NCBI RefSeq assembly: GCF_025933915.1
Contig: NZ_JAICZA010000002.1
Span: 17,713 to 81,712 of the forward strand
DNA length: 64,000 nt
Reading direction: 5' to 3'
Source: Mycobacterium sp.
GTDB taxonomy: Bacteria > Actinomycetota > Actinomycetes > Mycobacteriales > Mycobacteriaceae
In this document: piece after piece, positions 19,012-28,666 of the stretch
Numbering within the stretch: position 1 is the stretch's first letter
Layout: every line of letters begins with the position of its first letter
Notes under the pieces: generated by a model
Database searches by the model: none
What the model was told of the DNA's origin: nothing
What the model saw: only the letters and a program-made list of their open reading frames with translations
Made by a program: the position numbers and the translations under genes

Positions 19012-19162
19012 TTGCCTGCCCCTCTTCTCGGGATCCAGCGCCCCTAGCAGACTAGCGTGCGAATACCGAGATATTGAGCGTTTGCCGTGACGCGATTGGG
19101 CATCGAAAGCGCTGGTGGCCCACGTGTGCATTGCCATCCCGACGCGACTAACGTCGGGCGTC

Positions 19163-20041
19163 ATGGCCGAGGTATGTGTGGTGGGCAGCGTGAACATCGA
19201 TCTGTCGCTGGGCGTGGACGCCCTTCCGCGGCCCGGCGAAACGGTGTTGGCGTCGTCATTGACACAAGCCCCCGGGGGCAAGGGCGGCAATCAGGCGGTG
19301 GCAGCGGCCCGCGCGGGTGCGCGCGTGCAATTCGTCGGAGCGATCGGCGACGACGCTGCCGCCGGACAGTTGCGCGCCCACCTGCTGACCAACGGCGTCG
19401 GGCTCGACGGGGCCGTCGAAATCCCCGGGCCGAGCGGTACCGCCATTGTTGTCGTCGATGCCAACGCCGAGAACACCATCGTGGTCGCGCCGGGAGCCAA
19501 TGGACGTTTCACGCTGACCGACGACCGCGCGCGCAATGTGGTCGCCAACTGCGATGTGATGTTGACCCAGCTAGAGATTCCGGTCGACACGGCGGTCGCA
19601 GCGGCGCAACAAGCTCGTTCGGCCGGAGCGGTCGTCGTCGTGAACGCCTCACCGGCCGGTCAGGATCCCCGCTCGTTGGGCGAGTTGGCGGCCACCACCG
19701 ACGTGGTGATCACCAACGAAGAGGAAGCCGACGAATGGCCTTGGCGACCAACACATTTGGTAGTCACCCTGGGTTCGCGCGGGGCCCGGTACGTCGGCGC
19801 CGACGGCGAGTACTCGGTGCACTCCCCCGCGGTGGACGCGGTGGACACCACCGGGGCCGGCGACGTGTTCGCCGGTGTGCTGGCGGCGAACTGGCCACCC
19901 AATCCCGGCTCGCCGGATCAGCGCCGCCTCGCGCTGCACCGCGCCTGCGCGGCGGGCGCGTTGGCGACACTGGTTCCCGGCGCCGGTGATTGCGCACCGG
20001 ACGCCGAGGCGATCGAAAGGGCGCGTCGCAACGCGTCCTAG
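19163..20041 (+). CDS. rbsK: Ribokinase (PfkB family)
   Basis: The 292-residue protein has the PfkB N-terminal signature GGKGGNQAVAAARAGA (about residues 38-53) and the C-terminal DTTGAGDVFAGVLAANW with the catalytic Asp. Ribokinases phosphorylate D-ribose. The ATG of MAEVCVVGSVNIDLS was taken over an upstream ATG at 19115 because the family starts directly with the first beta strand. The gene is divergent from the cyclase (151-bp gap), so the two promoters lie back to back. No ribose transporter is visible. Confidence 0.88.
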   Translation: MAEVCVVGSVNIDLSLGVDALPRPGETVLASSLTQAPGGKGGNQAVAAARAGARVQFVGAIGDDAAAGQLRAHLLTNGVGLDGAVEIPGPSGTAIVVVDANAENTIVVAPGANGRFTLTDDRARNVVANCDVMLTQLEIPVDTAVAAAQQARSAGAVVVVNASPAGQDPRSLGELAATTDVVITNEEEADEWPWRPTHLVVTLGSRGARYVGADGEYSVHSPAVDAVDTTGAGDVFAGVLAANWPPNPGSPDQRRLALHRACAAGALATLVPGAGDCAPDAEAIERARRNAS

Positions 20042-20057
20042 CCACGCGGCCCGAACG

Positions 20058-22106
20058 CTAGTCTTCGGGGACTTCGCGTTCGATCTCGTCGAGCCAGATG
20101 CGCGCGGACATGTCCGACGGGGCGCGCCAGTCGCCCCGCGGCGACAGTGCACCCCCGTGCGACACCTTGGGACCGTTGGGCAATGCCGAGCGCTTGAATT
20201 GGCTGAACGAGTAAAACCGCTGCACGAAAACCTGCAGCCAGTGTCGAATTTCCTTGAGCGAGTACGACGGTCGCTTGTTGTCCGGAAATCCCGGCGGCCA
20301 GTTGCCCTGCTCGGGATCACTCCACGCATGCCAGGCCAGGAACGCGATCTTCGACGGCCGGAATCCAAAGCGCAACACGTGGAACAGCGAAAAATCCTGC
20401 AACGCAAACGGCCCGATCTTCGCCTCGCTGCTCTGCAGCTCTTCCTCTTCCCCGCTGGGAACCAGCTCCGGCGTGATCTCGGTGTCGAGCACCGATTGCA
20501 GCACCTCGCTGACCTCGGGCTCGAACTGCTCCGAGGAAATCACCCAGCGGATCAGGTGCTGAATCAGCGTCTTGGGCACGCCGCCATTGACGTTGTAGTG
20601 CGACATCTGGTCGCCGACACCGTATGTCGACCAGCCAAGGCCCAGTTCGGAGAGGTCGCCGGTACCCAGCACGATGCCGCCGCGCTGGTTGGCCAGCCGG
20701 AACAGGTAGTCGGTGCGCAAACCGGCCTGGACGTTTTCGAAGGTGACGTCATAGACCTTCTCGCCGCGCGAGAAGGGGTGATCCATCTCCTTGAGCATCA
20801 GCGCCGCGGTCTCGCGGATGTCGATCTCGGAAAACGTCACACCCAATGCGCGACACAGCTCGATCGCATTGCGCTTGGTGCGGTCCCCGGTCGCGAAGCC
20901 GGGCAGCGTGAACGCCAGAATGTCGCTGCGCGGCCGATGTTCGCGGTCCATCGCGCGGGCGGCAACGATCAACGCGTGCGTCGAGTCCAGGCCACCGGAT
21001 ATCCCGATGACGACCTTCGGATAATCCAAAGCGCGCAAACGCTGTTCCAGGCCGGCGACCTGGATGTTGTAACCCTCGAAGCAATCCTGCTCCAGCCGCT
21101 GTGGGTCCGCGGGGACGAAGGGGAAGCGTTCGATCTCACGCCGCAGTCCGATATCGCCATCCGGCGGGTCCAGCCGAAACTCGATGCGCCGAAATGATTC
21201 CGCCGTCGTCCGGTGGTGACGCCGGTTGTCGTCAAACGTGCCCATCCGGAGTCGTTCCGCGCGAAGCAATTCGATGTCGATGTCGGCGACGCTGCGCCGC
21301 TCCCCTTTGGGGAAGCGCTCGGACATGGCCAGCAGCACACCGTTTTCGAACACCATGGTCTGGCCGTCCCAGGCCAAGTCGGTCGTCGATTCGCCTTCGC
21401 CTGCGGCCGAATAGACGTAGGCGGCCAGGCAGCGCGACGACGCCGAACGGGCCAGCAGGCAGCGGTCCTCGGCGCGGCCGATCGTGATCGGGCTGCCCGA
21501 CAGGTTGGCCAGCACCGTCGCTCCCGCCAACGCGGCTTCCGCGCTGGGCGGAATCGGAACGAACATGTCCTCGCAGATCTCCACGTGCAGCACGAAGCCG
21601 GGCAGGTCGGAGGCGGCGAACAGCAGATCGGGGCCAAAAGGTACCTCGACGTCGACGCCACCGAGGCGGATGGTGCCGCGCTCGTCGTCTCCCGGCGCGA
21701 TTTGGCGGCGCTCGTAGAACTCGCGGTAGGTGGGCAGGTACGACTTCGGCGCCACCCCGAGCACCACGCCGCGGTGGATGACCACGGCGGCGTTGTAGAT
21801 GCGGTGCCGGTGGCGGACCGGGGCACCGACGACCAAGACCGGCACCAAATCGGCCGAGGACGCGACGATGTCCGCGATGGCCCTTTCGACGTCGTCGAGC
21901 AGCAGGTCTTGCAAGACGATGTCTTCGATGGAATACCCGGACAGCGTCAGTTCCGGGAACACGGCCATCGCAACGCCGTCGTCGTGGCACGCGCGGGCCA
22001 GCCGCAAGACCGACTCGGCATTCGCGGCCGGGTCACCGATGACGGTGTGGTGCGTGCACGCGGCGACGCGGGCAAAGCCCTGGCTGTAAGCGTTGTAAAA
22101 GTCCAT
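20058..22106 (-). CDS. nadE: Glutamine-dependent NAD+ synthetase
   Basis: The 682-residue enzyme makes NAD+ from nicotinate adenine dinucleotide, ATP and glutamine. The N-terminal nitrilase-type glutaminase has the triad Glu52 (FPELTLSGYS), Lys121 (PKSYLPTYREF) and Cys178 (EICEDMF). The C-terminal synthetase domain starts with the P-loop SGGLDSTHA (about residue 364). Length and sequence closely follow M. tuberculosis NadE (Rv2438c). It is convergent with rbsK (16-bp gap) and divergent from the isochorismatase-like gene. Confidence 0.97.
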   Translation of the reverse strand: MDFYNAYSQGFARVAACTHHTVIGDPAANAESVLRLARACHDDGVAMAVFPELTLSGYSIEDIVLQDLLLDDVERAIADIVASSADLVPVLVVGAPVRHRHRIYNAAVVIHRGVVLGVAPKSYLPTYREFYERRQIAPGDDERGTIRLGGVDVEVPFGPDLLFAASDLPGFVLHVEICEDMFVPIPPSAEAALAGATVLANLSGSPITIGRAEDRCLLARSASSRCLAAYVYSAAGEGESTTDLAWDGQTMVFENGVLLAMSERFPKGERRSVADIDIELLRAERLRMGTFDDNRRHHRTTAESFRRIEFRLDPPDGDIGLRREIERFPFVPADPQRLEQDCFEGYNIQVAGLEQRLRALDYPKVVIGISGGLDSTHALIVAARAMDREHRPRSDILAFTLPGFATGDRTKRNAIELCRALGVTFSEIDIRETAALMLKEMDHPFSRGEKVYDVTFENVQAGLRTDYLFRLANQRGGIVLGTGDLSELGLGWSTYGVGDQMSHYNVNGGVPKTLIQHLIRWVISSEQFEPEVSEVLQSVLDTEITPELVPSGEEEELQSSEAKIGPFALQDFSLFHVLRFGFRPSKIAFLAWHAWSDPEQGNWPPGFPDNKRPSYSLKEIRHWLQVFVQRFYSFSQFKRSALPNGPKVSHGGALSPRGDWRAPSDMSARIWLDEIEREVPED

Positions 22107-22165
22107 CGCCCTTCCATTGTCGCCTCAATGGTGTCAACTCCGCGCCCCCGGGTATCCCCGACAGC

Positions 22166-22705
22166 ATGAGCGACACTGCTGTCCTGGTGGTCGACATGAT
22201 GAATACGTATCAACATCCCGATGCTGAAGATCTAATACCCAATGTCGAGAAGATCATCGAGCCTTTGACCGATTTGGTCCGGTGGGCACATACATCCGAC
22301 GACGTCGACCTGGTCTACGTCAACGACAACTATGGCGATTTCAGCGCGGAGTTCTCCGGAATCGTCCGCTCGGCGCTCGACGGCGCGCGGCCTGATCTGG
22401 TGAAGCCGATCATGCCCGCACAAGGCAGCCGCCTGATGACCAAGGTCCGCCACAGTGCCTTCTATTCGACGGCGCTGGCATACCTGCTCGGGCGGCTGGA
22501 CACCAAGCGATTGATCATCACCGGCCAGGTCACCGAGCAATGCATCCTCTACACGGCCCTGGATGCGTATGTGCGGCACTTTCCCGTCGTGATCCCGACG
22601 GATGCGGTCGCCCACATCGACCCCGACCTGGGCGCGGCGGCGTGCAAGATGATGGAGCAGAACATGTCCGCCGAGCTTACGACCGCGGCGGCCTGCCTCC
22701 GCTAG
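22166..22705 (+). CDS. Isochorismatase-family cysteine hydrolase
   Basis: The 179-residue protein has the family triad Asp10 (VLVVDMMNTY), Lys93 (TKVRHSAFYST) and Cys126 (ITGQVTEQCI). The Cys marks the nicotinamidase/carbamoylase side of the family, not the isochorismatases that lack it. The substrate cannot be told; nicotinamidase is possible given the neighbouring nadE but the metal-binding His motif is not evident. It is the first gene of the accessory block between nadE and proB. Confidence 0.8.
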   Translation: MSDTAVLVVDMMNTYQHPDAEDLIPNVEKIIEPLTDLVRWAHTSDDVDLVYVNDNYGDFSAEFSGIVRSALDGARPDLVKPIMPAQGSRLMTKVRHSAFYSTALAYLLGRLDTKRLIITGQVTEQCILYTALDAYVRHFPVVIPTDAVAHIDPDLGAAACKMMEQNMSAELTTAAACLR

Positions 22706-22714
22706 GGACGCAGC

Positions 22715-22776
22715 CGCGAGGGTGCGCAGAATGCCGGCTCCGTCGGCGTGTTGGCGTGCAAACACGCACGCTCGCG
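22715..22776 (+). terminator. Hairpin B, gene-end element after the isochorismatase-like gene
   Basis: The arms CGCGAGGGTGC (22715-22725) and GCACGCTCGCG (22766-22776) pair with one mismatch. The right side (GGCGTG...CAAACACGCACGCTCGCGC) is almost the same as in hairpin A. It follows the stop at 22705 by 10 bp. There is no T run. Confidence 0.55.
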
Positions 22777-22794
22777 CAGCAGGGCCGGCTACCG

Positions 22795-23649
22795 ATGGCC
22801 CGTACCCTCGGATGGGTGGCCGTCGCCTGCGCAGAATCCCCGGAACTGGTCACGCTGCTGGCCGGGCGCAGGATCGCGGTGCTGACGGGCGCGGGCATCT
22901 CCACCGATTCCGGCATCCCCGACTACCGCGGGCCCGATTCACCGCCGAGCAATCCCATGACCATCCGGCAGTTCACCGGCGACGCGGCGTTTCGGCAGCG
23001 GTACTGGGCGCGCAACCACGTCGGTTGGCGGCACATAGACGACACGCTGCCCAACGCGGGCCATCGCGCGCTGGCCGCGCTCGAGGACGCGTCGGTGGTC
23101 ACCGGCGTGATCACCCAGAACGTCGATCTGCTGCACACCAAGGCGGGCAGCCGAAACGTCATCGACCTGCACGGCACCTACGCGCGGGTGGTCTGCCTGA
23201 CCTGCGGCCACACCCTGAGCCGCGCCGCGCTGGCCGAGCAGCTGGAGGCGCTCAACCCCGGATTCACCGAGCGCGCCGAAGCGATCGGCGGGCTGGCGGT
23301 GGCTCCCGACGCCGACGCCGTCGTCGCCGATACCGCGTCGTTCCGCTATCTCGACTGTGTGCGCTGCGCCGGCATGCTCAAACCCGACATCGTGTATTTC
23401 GGCGAAAACGTTCCCAAAGACGTTGTGGCAGGGGCGTATAGGATGGTCGAGCAGGCCGATGCGCTGCTGGTCACCGGGTCGTCGCTGACCGTGTTCTCCG
23501 GCTATCGATTCGTGCGGCACGCCGCCGCGCTGGGTATCCCGATCGCCATCGTCAACCGCGGCAGGACCCGCGGCGACGACCTGGCCGCCGCCAAGGTCGA
23601 CGGCGGGTGCTCCGAACTGCTGGCGCTTTTGGTTGGCGAGCTGGCCTAG
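22795..23649 (+). CDS. Sir2-type NAD-dependent deacylase (class II-like)
   Basis: The 284-residue protein carries the sirtuin motifs [16 protein letters not shown] (about residues 32-47), [20 protein letters not shown] (catalytic His) and two zinc CxxC pairs (VCLTCG and CVRCAG). The IPDYR form rather than IPDFR points to the class II, SIRT4-like group, not to the Rv1151c type. Such enzymes remove lysine acyl groups and use NAD+. The ATG at 22795 is a best guess; GTG at 22816 is an alternative. Its stop overlaps the P450 stop by a few bases. Confidence 0.82.
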   Translation: MARTLGWVAVACAESPELVTLLAGRRIAVLTGAGISTDSGIPDYRGPDSPPSNPMTIRQFTGDAAFRQRYWARNHVGWRHIDDTLPNAGHRALAALEDASVVTGVITQNVDLLHTKAGSRNVIDLHGTYARVVCLTCGHTLSRAALAEQLEALNPGFTERAEAIGGLAVAPDADAVVADTASFRYLDCVRCAGMLKPDIVYFGENVPKDVVAGAYRMVEQADALLVTGSSLTVFSGYRFVRHAAALGIPIAIVNRGRTRGDDLAAAKVDGGCSELLALLVGELA

Positions 23650-24923
23650 AAGGTACAGGGCATGCTGCGGATGCCGTGGATGAAGTTGCCCGCCAGGTAC
23701 TCCGGATCACCGGCCTCGAAATCGGGCAGCTGTCGGAGCAACTCACCGAAGATGGCGCGCAGCTGCGCCCGGGCCACATGTGTCCCCAGGCAGTAATGCT
23801 GCCCGCCGCCACCGAAACCGACGTGCGGGTTGGGGTCTCGGCTCAGGTCGAATCGATCCGGTTGGTTGAACACCGCATCGTCCCAGTTGCCGGACGCATA
23901 GAACATGACCACCTTCTCCCCCGCGCCGATGGTCTGACCGCCCAACTCGAAATCCGTTGCAGCGGTTCGACGGAAGGTCATCACCGGGGTGGCGTAGCGG
24001 ATGAATTCCTCGACCGCCATGCCGATGCGGCTATCGAAATCTTCGGCCAGCCACGCTCGTTGCTCCGGAAAATCGGTGAGCGCTTTGAGCGCGTGGCTGG
24101 TGGTTTGGCGGGTGGTGTCGTTGCCGGCCACGGCGAGCAGCACAAAAAATGCGGCCACGTCGGCGTCGGTCAGTCGATCGCCGTCGACGTCGGCGTTCAC
24201 CAGGCTGCTGAACAGGTCGTCGCGGGGGTGCTCGCGTCGCTGGGCGGCCAGCGCGCCCGCAACTTGATGCAGATACATCACGTTTTCGAACATGACTTCC
24301 ATCGGGTTGCGGCCGGCGAGATAGACCGGGTCATTTGTCGACACCAGGGCGTCGGCGGCGTGTGCGACCGACTCGCGCTCGGAGTCCGGAATCCCCATCA
24401 TGTCCGACAGCGTTCGCAGCGGCAGTTCCTTGGCGCAGTGCTCGACGAAATCGGCTCCGCTGCCAGCGGCCCTCAGCTCCTCGACGATGGTCTTGGCGTT
24501 CGACTTGATCGAGTCTTCGATGCGGCGCACCTGCCTCGGGGTAAACGCGGCGGTCGCCAGCTTGCGCAGCTTGGTGTGCCGCGGCGCGTCCATCGCCAGG
24601 AAGGACTGCGTCGACTCGAGCACCTCCTCGGGATAGCTCTCGAACATCACGCCCCTGCCGGACAGGAACACCTCGTGGGTGCGGCTGACCGTGACGATGT
24701 CGGCGTGCCGGGTGATCGCCCAGAAGCCCGGATCGTCGGGCTCCGTCAGCGCGGCTTCTTCCACCGGTGGATGCCAGCTCACGGGGCGCTCGGCGCGCAG
24801 CACGGCGAACGAGCGTTCCCGATCCGCCGCGGTCGTGGACCAAAACGCCCGCGAGGACAGGTCGATCTCGTCGTAGGCGCGGCCGGGCGTCTCGGCCCCC
24901 GGCGTTCCCGTCAGCACAGCCAT
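23646..24923 (-). CDS. Cytochrome P450
   Basis: The 425-residue protein has the I-helix AGNDTTRQTTSHA, the K-helix Glu-Arg pair in EEFIRYATPV and the heme loop GFGGGGQHYCLGTHVARAQ with Cys378 as the iron ligand. The C-terminal HGIRSMP segment is common to mycobacterial P450s that act on sterol side chains (CYP125/CYP142-like), but the family number cannot be given. GAGAGGATC precedes the ATG. No ferredoxin gene is adjacent. The divergent TetR gene and the palindrome between them suggest substrate-induced control. Confidence 0.93.
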   Translation of the reverse strand: MAVLTGTPGAETPGRAYDEIDLSSRAFWSTTAADRERSFAVLRAERPVSWHPPVEEAALTEPDDPGFWAITRHADIVTVSRTHEVFLSGRGVMFESYPEEVLESTQSFLAMDAPRHTKLRKLATAAFTPRQVRRIEDSIKSNAKTIVEELRAAGSGADFVEHCAKELPLRTLSDMMGIPDSERESVAHAADALVSTNDPVYLAGRNPMEVMFENVMYLHQVAGALAAQRREHPRDDLFSSLVNADVDGDRLTDADVAAFFVLLAVAGNDTTRQTTSHALKALTDFPEQRAWLAEDFDSRIGMAVEEFIRYATPVMTFRRTAATDFELGGQTIGAGEKVVMFYASGNWDDAVFNQPDRFDLSRDPNPHVGFGGGGQHYCLGTHVARAQLRAIFGELLRQLPDFEAGDPEYLAGNFIHGIRSMPCTF

Positions 24924-24975
24924 GGTGGGCGATCCTCTCTCGTATGACCCCGGTCACAAACTGCACACGACGCTA

Positions 24976-24998
24976 TGCCTAGACGGTATGTCTAGTCA
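24976..24998. promoter_or_regulatory. Palindromic operator between P450 and tetR
   Basis: The site reads TGCCTAGACGGTATG, then TCTAGTCA: a perfect CTAGAC/GTCTAG inverted repeat with a 5-nt spacer, extended to TG.CTAGAC-N5-GTCTAG.CA. It lies 30 bp before the TetR start and 52 bp before the P450 start. Size and placement are typical of a TetR operator controlling both genes. Confidence 0.75.
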
Positions 24999-25028
24999 AG
25001 ATGTCGACGACTCGGCTATGCTCGCCGC

Positions 25029-25685
25029 ATGCCGTCGCTCACCCGTAAGCCACAGGGCCACCGAGGCGTGGGCCGCGAGCAGCGGCGCGAGCAGATGGAG
25101 CGCCGACTGCTGGATGCCACCGAGCGGCTGATGCGCGACGGCGCGAGCTTCACCGAGCTCAGCGTGGATCGGCTGTCCGGCGAAGCGGGTATCTCCCGGG
25201 CCAGCTTCTACATCTACTTCGAGGACAAAGGCCACCTGCTTCGCCGCCTCGCGGGCCGGGTGTTCGGTGATCTGACCGACGGCGCGCGGCGCTGGTGGAC
25301 CGTGGCCGGGCGCCATGACCCCGACGATGTGCGCACGGCGATGAGCAGCATCATCGCCACCTATCGAGGCCATCAAGCGGTGCTGGTCGCACTCAACGAG
25401 ATGGCCGCCTACGACCCGGCGACGGGGGAAACGTACCGCGATCTGCTGACCGGCATCTCCGAGCAACTCACCCGCGTCATCGAAGAGGGCCAGGCCGACG
25501 GCTCGATCCGCCCCGAGCTGGCTGCGCTGACGACCGCCAGCGCGCTGACCTGGATGGTCGAGCGTGCCTGCCAGCAGAACCTACCGGCGCGGCCGCCCGA
25601 CTACGACGCCGAGCTGGCCGCCACCCTCGCCGAAATTGTTTGGGGCGCACTGTATCTCAAGCCGCTTTCGGCGAGCCGACAGTAG
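25029..25685 (+). CDS. TetR-family transcriptional regulator
   Basis: The 218-residue protein has an N-terminal helix-turn-helix (LSVDRLSGEAGISRASFYIYFEDKGHL region, about residues 44-70), matching the TetR group that includes EthR. The C-terminal half is the ligand-binding bundle. It is divergent from the P450 gene and the 24976-24998 palindrome lies between them, so it is likely the repressor of both. The ligand is unknown. Confidence 0.9.
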   Translation: MPSLTRKPQGHRGVGREQRREQMERRLLDATERLMRDGASFTELSVDRLSGEAGISRASFYIYFEDKGHLLRRLAGRVFGDLTDGARRWWTVAGRHDPDDVRTAMSSIIATYRGHQAVLVALNEMAAYDPATGETYRDLLTGISEQLTRVIEEGQADGSIRPELAALTTASALTWMVERACQQNLPARPPDYDAELAATLAEIVWGALYLKPLSASRQ

Positions 25686-25686
25686 C

Positions 25687-25746
25687 GCGAGCAGACGCAG
25701 AATCGCATGCTCGAAGAACAAATCATGCGATTCTGCGTCTGCTCGC
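25687..25746. terminator. Long perfect hairpin between convergent tetR and proB
   Basis: Arms of 23 bp (25687-25709 and 25724-25746) are perfect inverted repeats (GCGAGCAGACGCAGAATCGC...) with a 14-nt loop. The hairpin fills the 63-bp gap between two convergent stops, so it can end transcription from both sides. No T run follows, as is common in mycobacteria. Confidence 0.85.
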
Positions 25747-25748
25747 CC

Positions 25749-26852
25749 TTACACCGCCACCAGGTCGTCGGCGTGCACGGCGGGCCTACGCAGCTCGCCG
25801 GGCAGCTCGCTGGTCGAGCGCCCCATCATGGTGACGAGTTCCGTCGCGTCATAGGCGACCACGCCGCGGGCCACCATCGCCGCGTCCGGCCCGCGCAATT
25901 CGACGACATCGCCGCCATAGAACCGGCCGGACACCGCGGTGATCCCCGCGGGCAGCAGCGAGCGGCGTTGCCCCACCACGGCACGCACCGCCCCGTCGTC
26001 AAGGGTCAGCACACCGGCCGCCTCGGCGGCGTAACGCACCCAGAACCGCCGCGCCGACATCCGGGCGGGCCGCGCGGCGAACACCGTGCCGACGGACGCA
26101 TCGGTGAGCGCGGTCGAGGCGTCGCCCGCGGCCGCCAGCAGCACCGGCACACCGGCGTCGGCGGCCAGTAGCGCCGACGACATCTTCGAGGCCATACCGC
26201 CGGTGCCCAAATCACTGCCCGGCCCCGCGATCACGCCGACCAGATCCGCCGAGTCCGCCACCTCCGGGATGAACCGCGCGGCTTCGGATTTGCGCGGATC
26301 GGAGTCGTAGAGCCCGTCGATGTCGGACAACAACACCAAGGCTTCGGCCCCGACCAGGTGCGCCACCAGCGCCGAAAGCCGGTCGTTGTCGCCGAACCGG
26401 ATCTCGTTGGTGGCCACCGTGTCGTTTTCGTTGACGATCGCCACCGCATGCAGGGCACGCAGCCGATCCAGCGTGCGCTGAGCGTTGGTGTGCTGGGCCC
26501 GCATCGAGATGTCGTGCGCGCTGAGCAGCACCTGTCCGACCGTGCGGCCGTAGCGGCCGAACGCGGCGCTCCACGAATTCACCAGCGCCACCTGACCGAC
26601 GCTGGCCGCGGCTTGCTTCGTCGCCAAATCCCTGGGGCGACGGGACAATCCCAGCGGTTCGATGCCGGCGGCGATGGCACCGGAGGACACGATGACGACG
26701 TCGGTCCCCGCTTTCATCCGCGCCTCGATCGCATCGGCGAGCCCGGCCAACCGACCGGCGTCGAACACCCCGGCCGGCGTGGTCAACGCGTTGGTGCCCA
26801 CCTTGACCACCAGGCTGCGCGCATTGCGGATGACGTCGCGATGGGGGCTCAC
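25749..26852 (-). CDS. proB: Glutamate 5-kinase
   Basis: The 367-residue enzyme phosphorylates glutamate, the first step of proline synthesis. The amino-acid kinase domain has VVKVGTNAL (about residues 14-22), VSSGAIAAG and GTGGMASKM; a C-terminal PUA domain occupies about residues 275-360. The GTG start overlaps the obg stop (GTGA), so it is cotranslated with obg. The equivalent is Rv2439c. Confidence 0.96.
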   Translation of the reverse strand: MSPHRDVIRNARSLVVKVGTNALTTPAGVFDAGRLAGLADAIEARMKAGTDVVIVSSGAIAAGIEPLGLSRRPRDLATKQAAASVGQVALVNSWSAAFGRYGRTVGQVLLSAHDISMRAQHTNAQRTLDRLRALHAVAIVNENDTVATNEIRFGDNDRLSALVAHLVGAEALVLLSDIDGLYDSDPRKSEAARFIPEVADSADLVGVIAGPGSDLGTGGMASKMSSALLAADAGVPVLLAAAGDASTALTDASVGTVFAARPARMSARRFWVRYAAEAAGVLTLDDGAVRAVVGQRRSLLPAGITAVSGRFYGGDVVELRGPDAAMVARGVVAYDATELVTMMGRSTSELPGELRRPAVHADDLVAV

Positions 26853-28297
26853 GACTCCTCACCGGGTTCGCGTCGGCGACGCCGTGCGGCCTTGCGCTCG
26901 TCGGCACCGACGCGATCGCTGCGTTCCAGCCGCACGTCGGTACCGCGGCCGGTCATAGTGACGTCGACTCCTGCCGGCGTCTGCGGCTCCCAGTCAAATG
27001 TCATCGCTCCGATGGTCACCGCGCAGCCGGACTTTGCACCCAGCCGCAGCAGTTCCTCTTCGACCCCGAGGCGCGCCAGGCGGTCGGCGAGATATCCCAC
27101 GGCCTCGTCGTTGTCGAAGTTGGTCTGGCGCACCCAGCGCTCGGGTCGCGCACCGCTGACCACGAAGCCGCCCGGCTGCTGGGGATCCGGCTCAACGCGA
27201 AAGCCGCTGTCGTCGACGGGAACCGGGCGAATCACCGGACGCCGCGCCACGATCTGCGGCCGGGCTGCGTTGTAGTCCGCAATCATCTTCCACAACCCAA
27301 AGATCAATGGCTGCAAACCTTCTCGCGCGACCGCCGACACCAGAAACACCGGCCAGCCGCGCTCGGCGATGTCGTCAAGGACGAATTCGGCGAGCTCGCG
27401 CGCCTCGGGAACGTCGATCTTGTTGAGCACCACCGCGCGGGGCCGTTCGGCGAGATCACCCAATGTCGCATCCCCTTGCAGGGTCGGCGTATACGCGGCC
27501 AGTTCGGCCTCCAATGCGTCGATATCGGAGATCGGGTCCCGGCCCGGTTCCGCGGTGGCACAGTCGATGACATGCACCAGCACGGCGCATCGCTCGATGT
27601 GCCGGAGGAAATCCAGGCCCAGGCCCCGGCCCTGCGAGGCACCGGGGATCAGGCCGGGAACATCGGCGACGGTAAAGGTGTGCTCGCCCGCCGACACGAC
27701 GCCGAGATTGGGCACCAGCGTGGTGAACGGGTAGTCGGCGATCTTGGGTTTGGCCGCCGAGATCGTGGACACCAACGACGATTTGCCGGCGGAGGGGAAA
27801 CCGATCAGGCCGGCATCGGCGACGGTCTTGAGTTCCAGCGTCAGGTCGCGCGTCTCGCCCTGCTCACCCAGCAGCGCAAAGCCGGGAGCCTTGCGCGCGC
27901 GCGAGGCGAGCGCGGCGTTGCCCAGACCGCCGCGACCACCCGCGGCGGCTTCGAAGCGGGTGCCCGCGCCGACCAGGTCGGCCAGCAGCCGGCCGGCTCC
28001 GTCCAGGACGACGGTTCCGTCGGGCACTTTGACTTCCAGGTCGGCGCCGGCGGCGCCGTCGCGGTTGTTGCCCATCCCCTGTTTGCCCGACGGCGCGGTG
28101 ACATGGGGGTGGAAATGGAAGTCCAGCAGGGTGTGGACCTGCGGGTCGACGACGAAGACGATGCTGCCGCCGCGGCCGCCATTGCCGCCGTCGGGGCCGC
28201 CCAGCGGCTTGAACTTTTCGCGATGGACCGAGGCGCAGCCGTTACCGCCGGAACCGGCGCGCGCATGGATGACGACGCGGTCGACGAACCGAGGCAT
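26849..28297 (-). CDS. obg: Obg-family GTPase
   Basis: The 482-residue protein has the glycine-rich Obg fold (residues 1-158, [20 protein letters not shown]), a GTPase domain with G1 [12 protein letters not shown]3 DVPGLI and G4 NKID, and a C-terminal OCT domain. Obg is a ribosome-associated growth and stress GTPase. The ATG of MPRFVD has GTGAGAGGAC upstream; an ATG 15 bases earlier is less likely. The gene is downstream of rplU-rpmA, the usual bacterial order. Confidence 0.97.
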   Translation of the reverse strand: MPRFVDRVVIHARAGSGGNGCASVHREKFKPLGGPDGGNGGRGGSIVFVVDPQVHTLLDFHFHPHVTAPSGKQGMGNNRDGAAGADLEVKVPDGTVVLDGAGRLLADLVGAGTRFEAAAGGRGGLGNAALASRARKAPGFALLGEQGETRDLTLELKTVADAGLIGFPSAGKSSLVSTISAAKPKIADYPFTTLVPNLGVVSAGEHTFTVADVPGLIPGASQGRGLGLDFLRHIERCAVLVHVIDCATAEPGRDPISDIDALEAELAAYTPTLQGDATLGDLAERPRAVVLNKIDVPEARELAEFVLDDIAERGWPVFLVSAVAREGLQPLIFGLWKMIADYNAARPQIVARRPVIRPVPVDDSGFRVEPDPQQPGGFVVSGARPERWVRQTNFDNDEAVGYLADRLARLGVEEELLRLGAKSGCAVTIGAMTFDWEPQTPAGVDVTMTGRGTDVRLERSDRVGADERKAARRRRREPGEES

Positions 28298-28325
28298 CGT
28301 GGGTCCTCTCACCCGACTCGCTCGC

Positions 28326-28381
28326 CGAACGTGCGGCTACCGCGAGAATTGCCTCGAATTATCGCAGTGGGTGCACGTTCG
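28326..28381 (-). terminator. Hairpin between rpmA and obg
   Basis: CGAACGTGC (28326-28334) and GCACGTTCG (28373-28381) are 9-bp perfect inverted repeats around a loop of 38 nt. It lies between the rpmA stop and the obg start and may lower readthrough. A related GTGCACGTTCG motif occurs at about 46125, just past the clpP2 stop. Confidence 0.5.
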
Positions 28382-28386
28382 CGCGC

Positions 28387-28653
28387 TCAGTCGGTGGTTT
28401 GCCCGGCCGCGACGATGTTGACCGTCTTGCGGCCGCGCTTGATCCCGAACTCGACGGCGCCGGACTCCTTGGCGAACAACGTGTCGTCGCCGCCGCGCCC
28501 GACACCGACGCCCGGGTGGAACTTGGTGCCGCGCTGCCGGACGATGATCTCGCCGGCCTTGACGACCTGGCCGCCGAATCGCTTCACACCCAGCCGCTGC
28601 GCGGCGGAATCGCGACCGTTGCGCGAGCTGGAAGCGCCCTTCTTGTGTGCCAT
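28387..28653 (-). CDS. rpmA: Ribosomal protein L27 (bL27)
   Basis: The 88-residue basic protein starts [16 protein letters not shown] and has [21 protein letters not shown], both hallmarks of bL27. It lies at the peptidyl-transferase site of the 50S subunit. It follows rplU by 13 bp in the standard rplU-rpmA-obg order. No N-terminal cleavage motif of the Firmicutes type is present. Confidence 0.98.
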   Translation of the reverse strand: MAHKKGASSSRNGRDSAAQRLGVKRFGGQVVKAGEIIVRQRGTKFHPGVGVGRGGDDTLFAKESGAVEFGIKRGRKTVNIVAAGQTTD

Positions 28654-28666
28654 GTCTTCGCCTTTG

